The position numbers and the translations under genes are program-made. Source: Ruminococcus_C callidus (GTDB lineage: Bacteria > Bacillota > Clostridia > Oscillospirales > Ruminococcaceae). Taken from it: a stretch of 64,000 bases of DNA. The number at the start of each line of letters is the position of its first letter. Within the stretch, counting starts at the first letter, position 1. Location of the stretch: positions 434,001 to 498,000 of the forward strand of contig NZ_CP186925.1 in assembly GCF_049562855.1 (NCBI RefSeq), written 5' to 3'. Below, in pieces: positions 57,912 to 64,000 of the stretch. The notes beneath the pieces are model-generated. The model searched no databases. It was not told where the DNA came from and worked only from the letters and a program-made list of their open reading frames with translations.

Positions 57912-59639
57912 ATGGCATTAGATGGTGCATATTTACACGCGGTGCGGCAGGAACTGCTGCCGTTGCTGGATTCCCGTATTGAAAAAATCCACCAGCCGAC
58001 ACGGGAAGAACTGCTTGTCGCTTTCCGCGGGCGTACCGGCGGGGCAAAGGTGCTGTTTTCCTGTGCGGCAGACCGTGCAAGAGTGCACCTCACACAGGTG
58101 ACTGTGGAAAACCCCAAGGCTCCGCCTATGTTCTGCATGCTCCTGCGGAAACGGCTGGGAAACGGCAAGCTGCTGGCAATTCGGCAGGACGGACTGGAAC
58201 GGGTGCTGTACTTCGACTTTTCCTGCGTCAACGAACTGGGGGATATTGTGCAGCTGACTCTCGCGATCGAGATCATGGGGCGGTATTCCAACCTGATCCT
58301 CATTGACGAAACCGGAAAGGTCATCGACAGCATGAAACGTGTCGATGCCACCATGTCCAGCAAGCGGCTGGTGCTGCCGGGGCTGCCCTATGAGATGCCG
58401 CCGCGGGACGAACGGCTGAACTTTTTACAGGCGGCACCGGAACAGATGCTGGCAGTGCTGTCCACCAAAACGGGAGAACTTTCCAAGGCACTGCTGCAAA
58501 CTTTTGAGGGCGTTTCGCCGGTTCTGGTGCGGGAATGGGCATACTATACCGGAAAGGGGCAGCCCTGTCGGGCGGAATCCCTCACCAATGACCAGAAAGA
58601 CCGGCTCTGTTACACCATTGGCAGAACGCGGGAGATTCTGGAGCAGGGCGAGGCCGTCTATACCATTGTCAGCACACGCGAGGGACAGCCGAAGGATTTC
58701 TCGTTCCTGCCGCTGCACCAGTACGGCACGCTGATGGTGACAAAAGTCATGCCCTCTGCCTGTGCTCTGCTGGACGAATTCTTCGCCAGCCGCGACCACA
58801 TGGCACGGCTGAAACAGCGGGCGAACGACCTGTTCCACCTGCTGCTCCACGCAACGGAGCGAATCCAGCGGCGAATCGTTTCCCAGTCTGAAGAACTGGA
58901 AGCCTGCGGGGAAAAGGACACAGACCGCCGGAAAGCGGATCTGATCTCCGCCAACCTCTACCGGCTGCACAAGGGCGATACAGAGGCGGTTCTGGAGGAC
59001 TTCTACGAGCCGGACTGCCCGACGGTGCACATTGCACTGGACGCTCGCCTGACACCGCCCCAGAACGCCCAGAAGTACTATCAGGCGTATAAGAAAGCCT
59101 GCACGGCGGAGAAAATTCTCACGGAGCAGATCGCCAAGGGCAGGGAAGAACTGACGTATCTGGACAGCGTGCTGGACGCTCTGAGCCGTGCGGAAACGGA
59201 AAATGATCTGGAACAGCTGCGGGCGGAACTGGCAGAACAGGGCTATCTCCGGCTGCTGCGGCGAAAGGGCAAGCCGCCGAAATCTCTGCCGCCGATGGAG
59301 TTTACCGCTTCGGACGGCACACGGATTCTGGTGGGGCGGAACAATCGCCAGAACGACCAGCTGACCTTGAAAACGGCAAACAAGAACGACATCTGGCTGC
59401 ACACCCAGAATATCCCCGGTTCACACGTGATTCTGGAAACCGGCGGCAGAGAGCCTTCGCAGCAGGTGCTGGAGGAAGCGGCACAGCTGGCGGCATATCA
59501 CAGCAAGGCACGGGATTCGGCACAGGTGCCGGTGGATTACTGTGCCGTGCGGTACGTGAAAAAGCCTGCCGGAGCCAAGCCGGGCATGGTGATCTTCACC
59601 AATCAGCACACATTGTATGTGAAGCCGGAGCAGAGATAG
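57912..59639 (+). CDS. rqcH: Ribosome quality control protein RqcH (NFACT family)
   Basis: Binds obstructed 50S subunits with a peptidyl-tRNA and directs untemplated alanine tailing, marking the chain for degradation. The ATG at 57912 follows AAAGGA; in-frame codons upstream come from the 94-bp repeats. 575 residues: NFACT-N from MALDGAYLHAVRQEL (with DxR-like motif at MEIMGRYSNLIL, about 114-125), a coiled-coil arm (about 290-430) and NFACT-R with GRNNRQNDQLTLK (about 472-485), DIWLHTQNIPGSHV and YTAYHSKAR-like AAYHSKARDS. Older annotations call it fibronectin-binding protein. Its partner rqcP is at 22554. Confidence 0.95.
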   Translation: MALDGAYLHAVRQELLPLLDSRIEKIHQPTREELLVAFRGRTGGAKVLFSCAADRARVHLTQVTVENPKAPPMFCMLLRKRLGNGKLLAIRQDGLERVLYFDFSCVNELGDIVQLTLAIEIMGRYSNLILIDETGKVIDSMKRVDATMSSKRLVLPGLPYEMPPRDERLNFLQAAPEQMLAVLSTKTGELSKALLQTFEGVSPVLVREWAYYTGKGQPCRAESLTNDQKDRLCYTIGRTREILEQGEAVYTIVSTREGQPKDFSFLPLHQYGTLMVTKVMPSACALLDEFFASRDHMARLKQRANDLFHLLLHATERIQRRIVSQSEELEACGEKDTDRRKADLISANLYRLHKGDTEAVLEDFYEPDCPTVHIALDARLTPPQNAQKYYQAYKKACTAEKILTEQIAKGREELTYLDSVLDALSRAETENDLEQLRAELAEQGYLRLLRRKGKPPKSLPPMEFTASDGTRILVGRNNRQNDQLTLKTANKNDIWLHTQNIPGSHVILETGGREPSQQVLEEAAQLAAYHSKARDSAQVPVDYCAVRYVKKPAGAKPGMVIFTNQHTLYVKPEQR

Positions 59640-59702
59640 CGGAATAGCCGGACAGGAAATTTGCGGGCAGACTGCGGCTAGCTTTGTTTTTGGGAATGCG
59701 TA

Positions 59703-59725
59703 GGGGACGATGTTCACATCGCCCC
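59703..59725. repeat. Short hairpin repeat GGGGACGATG/CATCGCCCC
   Basis: Near copy of the hairpin at 7042. Confidence 0.5.
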
Positions 59726-59730
59726 GCGGG

Positions 59731-60303
59731 AACTTCTAGGGCTGCCGTGTCGAAACCGTCCGGCGGAATTCGCTCGTTGCTCTCGCTGTCCGCCTGTGGC
59801 TTGCCAACGCCGATAGTTGCCCTTGCCTGTATCGGTAATGTTGATATTCAGGTGCTTTCCTGTGCAGACGGTGAACCTTATTTTTTACGGCGTTTTGCAA
59901 GCGGGTGGAGGGGTTCACCCGCGAAGTATAACTTCTAGGGCTGCCGTGTCGAAACCGTCCGGCGGAATTCGCTCGTTGCCCTCGCTGTCCGCCTGTGGCT
60001 TGCCAACGCCGGTGGTTGCCCTTGCCTGTATCGGTAATGTTGATATTCAGGTGCTTTCCTGTGCAGACGGTGAACCTTATTTTTTACGGCGTTTTGCAAG
60101 CTGGTGGAGGGGTTCACCCGCGAAGTATACTTTCTAGGTCTGCCGTGTCGAAACCGTCCGGCGGAATTCGCTCGTTGCTCTCGCTGTCCGCCTGTGGCTT
60201 GCCAACGCCGGTTGTTGCCCTTGCCTGTATCGGTAATGTTGATATTCAGGTGTTTTTTTGGTGCAGGTGGGTGACTTTATTTCATACGGCGTTTGCAAGT
60301 TTG
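59731..60303 (+). repeat. 199-bp tandem repeat, three copies
   Basis: Units begin at 59731, 59930 and 60129 (period 199). The first two differ at a few bases, and the third degrades after about 120 bp. Each carries CCGTCCGGCGGAATTCG and GTCCGCC arms and a GGGTGGAGGGGTTCACCC hairpin. Translations in these units are repeat artefacts, not genes. They fill the gap between rqcH and the glycosylase. Confidence 0.88.
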
Positions 60304-60309
60304 TATTTC

Positions 60310-60358
60310 TAGGCTTCCCTTTAGGGGAGCTGTCACCGCAGGTGACTGAGGGGTTACC
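60310..60358. repeat. Class D dispersed repeat, half copy
   Basis: AGGCTTCCCTTTAGGGGAGC followed by GTCACCGCAGGTGAC and TGAGGGGTT. Confidence 0.65.
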
Positions 60359-60390
60359 TGCTACAGCAATCAACCGATTTCACAAAGAGT

Positions 60391-60428
60391 TACGCTTCTT
60401 TTTTTCTTTACTGAAAAGAAAAAAAGAA
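60391..60428. terminator. Poly-purine/pyrimidine hairpin
   Basis: GCTTCTTTTTTTCTTT is inverted as AAAGAAAAAAAGAAGC around a short loop. It may act as a terminator on the minus strand or be part of the repeat island. Confidence 0.45.
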
Positions 60429-60499
60429 GCAAAAAAAGAAAAGAGTTCGCGTTTCACTTGTACTGTACGGCAATGCATCACCCGAAGGTATAACATTTT

Positions 60500-60612
60500 T
60501 CGACCAACAAAAATCCCCCGGCGGGGCGAACAGGCGGCTGCTGCCGCCGTAACATTACCCTTTCTACAGTTGAAATTGGGGCGTAGGGTCAGCGGCGACT
60601 CGCCGCAAAAAG
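60500..60612 (+). repeat. Single diverged 94-bp hairpin module before glycosylase gene
   Basis: Starts with the same ACCAACAAAAATCCCCCGG as the array at 57531 and ends at CGCCGC just before AAAAAGGAGG. Loop sequences differ (GGCGGCTGCTGCCGCC) while stems are kept. Confidence 0.8.
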
Positions 60613-60624
60613 GAGGTATTTCTC

Positions 60625-61146
60625 ATGGCACCTATTCGTTTAACGGAATCCTTCTACCACCGCGACTGTCTGGAGGTCGCTCCCGATCTGGTGGGGAAGC
60701 TGCTGATGCGGCGGCTGCCGGACGGCACGATTTTACAGGAACGCATTGCCGAAACCGAAGCCTATCGCGGGCAGGAAGATCTGGCGTGTCACGCCTCCAA
60801 AGGGCGAACGCCCCGCACAGAACTGCTCTATCGGGAAAGCGGCGTGATCTACGTCTACCTCTGCTACGGCATGCACTGGCTGATGAATGTGATCACCGGC
60901 GAACGGGAACAGCCGCAAGGCGTTCTGCTTCGTGCCGGAGCCGTCTACAACGGCCCTGCCAAGCTGACCAAGTATCTACAGGTGGACAAACAGTTCAACG
61001 GGGACAGCTTTCTCACCTGTCCGGAACTGTGGATCGCAGATGACGGCTTTCGTCCGGCTCTGCGTACCGATGTGCGTGTAGGTATCGACTATGCCGGAGA
61101 ATACTGGAAAAACATGCCATGGCGTTGGATCGCCGATGAAAAATAA
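60625..61146 (+). CDS. DNA-3-methyladenine glycosylase (AAG/Mpg family)
   Basis: Base-excision repair enzyme that removes alkylated purines. 173 residues, somewhat shorter than typical 190-210. LVGKLLMRRL, AETEAYRGQEDLACHA (with catalytic Glu at about 43 and the Asp/His that follow) and YVYLCYGMHWLMNV (with the Tyr of the intercalating region) are intact, then RAGAVYNGPAKLTKYL. AAAGGAGG lies 8 nt upstream. A 94-bp module ends at this ribosome binding site. Monocistronic. Confidence 0.94.
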   Translation: MAPIRLTESFYHRDCLEVAPDLVGKLLMRRLPDGTILQERIAETEAYRGQEDLACHASKGRTPRTELLYRESGVIYVYLCYGMHWLMNVITGEREQPQGVLLRAGAVYNGPAKLTKYLQVDKQFNGDSFLTCPELWIADDGFRPALRTDVRVGIDYAGEYWKNMPWRWIADEK

Positions 61147-61147
61147 A

Positions 61148-61228
61148 CCGCCCCGGTCGTAAACCGATCAGGGCGGTACTCAAAACAAAAAGCGGCAGTA
61201 CCGGCACAAAACCGATACTGCCGCTTCT
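61148..61228. terminator. Two back-to-back terminator hairpins
   Basis: ACCGCCC/GGGCGGT (61148-61179) and AGCGGCAGTA/TACTGCCGCT (61191-61227), serving the convergent glycosylase and ispH-S1 genes. Confidence 0.8.
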
Positions 61229-61262
61229 ATTTTACAAGCTTACGCTTTCGTGTTCGGGGAAA

Positions 61263-63215
61263 TTAGTCCTCGTAGTCAGCGTCGTTGTCCTCCTCCAGCA
61301 GTGCACGCATGGAGATAGAGATCCGCTTGTTTTCGATGTCGATGTCAATGATCTTTACCCGTACAACGTCACCAACGGAAACGATGTCCTTGACATTTTC
61401 CACACGCTTGTCAGCCAGCTGAGAAATGTGGATCAGACCGTCTACGCCGTCAATGATCTGTGCAAATGCACCGAACGGAGTGATGGAAACGATCGTTGCA
61501 TCGATCTCGTCGCCAACCTTGTAGTTTGCCTTGAACTTCTCCCACGGATTGTCTTCCTGCTTCTTGTAGCCCAGAGAGATGCGGTTGTTTTCCTTGTCCA
61601 GATCCTTGATGTATACTTCGATGTAGTCGCCAACCTTGACAACTTCGCTCGGGTGCTTGATCCGCTTCCAGGACAGCTCGGAGATATGAACCATACCGTC
61701 GATGCCGCCCAGATCTACGAATGCACCGTAACTGGTCAGGGACTTGACTTCGCCCTTGTAGGTCTTGCCGACCTCGGCAGTTTCCCAGAAAGCTTCCTTT
61801 GCAGCGTCCTTTTCAGCCTTCAGAACAGCCTTGATGGAGCCGACAGCCCGTCTGCGGTGTTCGTTGACTTCCAGAATGACGAAACGCTGGGTGGTCTTTA
61901 CCAGAGAATCCATCTCTGCACCTCTCGGCAGACCGCTCTGCGATGCCGGAATGAATACGCGAACGCCGGCATAGTTGATGATAACGCCGCCCTTGACAGA
62001 TGCACTGACAGTGCCTTCCAGAACAGCTTCCTCATCCTTGGCCTTGATGATCTCCTCAAAGCCCTTCATCTCGTCGACCTTCTTCTTGGACAGGGTAACG
62101 ATACCTTCCTGATCGTTGATCTTGGTAACGATCAGATCCAGAACATCGCCGACAGCGACAACGTCAGACGGCTTCTTGGATGCGTCGTCTGTCAGTTCGC
62201 TGCGAGGAACATAACCGGTGTGCTTGGTGCCGACATCGACGATCGCTTCAGAATCGTTGACAGAGCAAACGGTACCCTTTACCTTCTCTCCCGTATGTAT
62301 TTTTTTGAAGGACTGATCCAGAGCTTCTGCGAAGTTGATATCCTCCTCCACGGCGTTGTTATCCATGATTTCAGTCATAGTTTGTTGAACCTCCTTAATG
62401 ATATGTGCCGGTGTGGACGCGCCGGCGGTAATGCCGATCTTCTCGGCGTTACCAAGGTCTAAAGTGTAAAGCTCATCCGAATTCTCAATATGATAAGACC
62501 TACAGTTTCTGTTGCAGACATGATACAGCTTCACGGTGTTGGAACTGTGTCTGCCGCCCACAATAATCATTAAATCTGACTTGCGAGAGAGTTTGTCTGC
62601 GTCGGACTGCCGCACCTGTGTGGCGTGGCAGATTGTATCGTAAACCATAATATTCGGGTTGTCCTTGGGAAGAGCTTCTAAACACTTTTCCCATACTAAT
62701 ATATTATACGTTGTTTGTGCAACAATTGCAAGTCTTTTGCGAGAATTCACTAATTTTTTTTGAAAAAAATTGTTTAACGCTTCTTCACTTTCAAAAACAA
62801 AGCAATTGCCTTTACAATGCCCCACAATTGCGGCAACTTCCGGATGATTGGCATCTCCGGCGATCAGAATAAAATCGCCGGCTCGGGTGTGTTCTTCCAC
62901 GATCCGGTGGATCTTCGCCACAAAGGGACAGGTGGCATCGACATAGGGATTTCCAGCCTGTTCCAGCTGGTCATAGACCGCAGCACTGACGCCGTGGGAA
63001 CGGATCACCACGCATTCGTCCGGCTGGAGATCTGCGATGCTGTCCACAATGCGTGCTCCGCGGCGGGTGAGATCGTCCACCACGTTCTGATTGTGGATAA
63101 TGGGCCCCAGCGTTGCCACATGGGGGTGCTGTTCCAGAGCCTGATAGCAAAGCTTGACGGCGCGGTCTACGCCGAAGCAGAAGCCGGCGGATTCCGCCAC
63201 AGTGATTTCAGCCAT
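61263..63215 (-). CDS. ispH: 4-hydroxy-3-methylbut-2-enyl diphosphate reductase fused to ribosomal protein S1
   Basis: Bifunctional protein of 650 residues. Residues 1-285 are IspH, the last step of the MEP isoprenoid pathway. Its [4Fe-4S] ligands Cys13, Cys96 and Cys196 and the active-site His41, His74, His124 and Glu126 are all in place. Residues about 305-640 form four S1 domains (starts near GEKVKGTVCSV, AVLEGTVSASV, GKTYKGEVKSL, GDEIDATIVSI) as in a short S1. The fusion is known in Clostridia. It follows plsC by 6 nt, an old cluster with cmk in related genomes. Confidence 0.97.
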   Translation of the reverse strand: MAEITVAESAGFCFGVDRAVKLCYQALEQHPHVATLGPIIHNQNVVDDLTRRGARIVDSIADLQPDECVVIRSHGVSAAVYDQLEQAGNPYVDATCPFVAKIHRIVEEHTRAGDFILIAGDANHPEVAAIVGHCKGNCFVFESEEALNNFFQKKLVNSRKRLAIVAQTTYNILVWEKCLEALPKDNPNIMVYDTICHATQVRQSDADKLSRKSDLMIIVGGRHSSNTVKLYHVCNRNCRSYHIENSDELYTLDLGNAEKIGITAGASTPAHIIKEVQQTMTEIMDNNAVEEDINFAEALDQSFKKIHTGEKVKGTVCSVNDSEAIVDVGTKHTGYVPRSELTDDASKKPSDVVAVGDVLDLIVTKINDQEGIVTLSKKKVDEMKGFEEIIKAKDEEAVLEGTVSASVKGGVIINYAGVRVFIPASQSGLPRGAEMDSLVKTTQRFVILEVNEHRRRAVGSIKAVLKAEKDAAKEAFWETAEVGKTYKGEVKSLTSYGAFVDLGGIDGMVHISELSWKRIKHPSEVVKVGDYIEVYIKDLDKENNRISLGYKKQEDNPWEKFKANYKVGDEIDATIVSITPFGAFAQIIDGVDGLIHISQLADKRVENVKDIVSVGDVVRVKIIDIDIENKRISISMRALLEEDNDADYED

Positions 63216-63221
63216 ACGCGA

Positions 63222-63968
63222 TCATTCCTCCGTAGTGTCGGCAGCTTGTTCTGCCTGTTTTTTCTGTTCCAGAGTCGCCCGTTTTTTGTCCTGAGCGATC
63301 TCGATCGAAGTGCGGTGTTTCGGCACATCGTGAAGGATCGGGAACGGCGGGTTCTCCTCCACCATAGATTTGATGCTGTCCATGATGTCTTTTCGCATGG
63401 CATGCATTTCGTGGGGGGTGGAGTCGGCGTTCAGTCCATAATCTGCGGCGTACAGGGGCTTGCCCACGCGGACACAGATGCGGCTGCGGAAGTGCAGGTT
63501 GTTGGAATCAAAGACCAGCCCGATGGGTACTACCGGCTTGCCGCTGCGGGCAGCCAGTACGCAGACACCGCTTTTTCCTCTGCCGACCTTGCCGTCGGTG
63601 TGGCGGGTACCTTCCGGAAAAATGGTCAGATGCCGCCGTTTATCCAGCCGTTTGGTGGCTTCGGAGAGCATGTCATAGTCGGGGTGCTTGGCATCTGCGG
63701 TGGGAAAGGCTCCCATGAGCCGGATAAAACCGCCGAAAACGGGGTTCCGGAACAGAGGCTCCTTGGCGATAAAGTTGAACGGGTGCGGGGCAGCCATTGC
63801 CACCAGCACCGGATCCAGATAGCTGCGGTGGTTGGAGGCGAAGATGACGGCAGTGCCCTTCGGGACATTTTCCCGCCCCTCGAAAGAAATGCGGTAGTAA
63901 AAGAAAAATGCGATCCGCACCAGATAATAGGCGATGCGGTAAAAGAAAAAGACAATGGGATACGGCAA
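63222..63968 (-). CDS. plsC: 1-acylglycerol-3-phosphate acyltransferase
   Basis: Membrane enzyme that makes phosphatidic acid from lysophosphatidic acid and an acyl donor. TTG start at 63968, 7 nt after AAAGGAGG. 248 residues: an N-terminal hydrophobic segment (about 5-28), the catalytic HX4D motif with His47 and Asp52 in NHRSYLD, FPEGTRH near 117, and a Lys/Glu/Ala-rich C-terminal tail longer than usual. It precedes ispH-S1. The gene upstream (cmk in relatives) lies outside the window. Confidence 0.95.
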   Translation of the reverse strand: MPYPIVFFFYRIAYYLVRIAFFFYYRISFEGRENVPKGTAVIFASNHRSYLDPVLVAMAAPHPFNFIAKEPLFRNPVFGGFIRLMGAFPTADAKHPDYDMLSEATKRLDKRRHLTIFPEGTRHTDGKVGRGKSGVCVLAARSGKPVVPIGLVFDSNNLHFRSRICVRVGKPLYAADYGLNADSTPHEMHAMRKDIMDSIKSMVEENPPFPILHDVPKHRTSIEIAQDKKRATLEQKKQAEQAADTTEE

Positions 63969-64000
63969 AAAATGACCTCCTTTTTGGCAGCAGAGCCTTT

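Noticed and set aside
59684..60312. Several overlapping 60-106 codon frames between rqcH and the glycosylase
   Set aside because: They are copies of one another because they read through the 199-bp tandem repeat; no ribosome binding sites.

Overview
The window reads as chromosome of a Gram-positive, spore-forming, probably gut-dwelling Clostridia member of the Ruminococcus type (Oscillospiraceae). Supporting signs are a SpoVT regulator, YabP/YabQ and a SpoVB-like flippase, an IspH protein fused to ribosomal protein S1, a meso-DAP type MurE, a THF riboswitch before an ECF folate transporter, and many short dispersed hairpin repeats of the kind seen in gut Firmicutes. The genus is an inference; no rRNA gene is present to confirm it.

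Layout. 1-7 kb: a truncated GH3 glycosidase, spoVT, and a self-regulated GntR/ABC transporter operon with a 51-residue membrane protein. 7-15 kb: tRNA-Thr and tRNA-Tyr, typA/bipA, two lipoproteins, serC-serA, and a THF riboswitch with its folate transporter. 15-19 kb: a minus-strand membrane-stress-like cassette (SPFH protein, zinc-ribbon membrane protein, TPM protein, GNAT) and tRNA-Gln. 19-28 kb: a lipoprotein, rsmE, a sugar-phosphate transferase, rqcP-mazG, an unknown gene, a PLP aminotransferase and a SpoVB-like flippase. 28-32.5 kb: the str operon (rpsL, rpsG, fusA, tuf). 32.7-47.4 kb: the division and cell-wall cluster mraZ-rsmH-ftsL-spoVD-murE-murF-mraY-ftsW-murG-murA-ftsQ-ftsZ, without murC, murD or ftsA. 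47.7-57.3 kb: rnr-secG, yabP-yabQ-divIC-yabR, a SigH-like sigma factor, small zinc and redox proteins, trmK-nif3, rlmA. 57.3-61.2 kb: a repeat-rich island around rqcH and a 3-methyladenine glycosylase. 61.2-64 kb: ispH-S1 and plsC.

The genes are mostly core ones: translation and ribosome quality control (str operon, rqcH, rqcP, typA, rsmE, rlmA, trmK), wall synthesis and septation, and sporulation. The most unusual content lies between genes. Two related families of transposase-less inverted-repeat elements (MITEs) can be delimited to the base, most with 4-bp target duplications. Family A has eight full copies: six of 172 bp and two of 335 bp that carry a third, nested element. Family B has three copies. 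Several sit exactly on stop codons, and one supplies the stop codon of murA. A 94-bp module predicted to form several hairpins ends at the ribosome binding sites of two genes (tandem before rqcH, single before the glycosylase), and a 199-bp tandem repeat lies between them.
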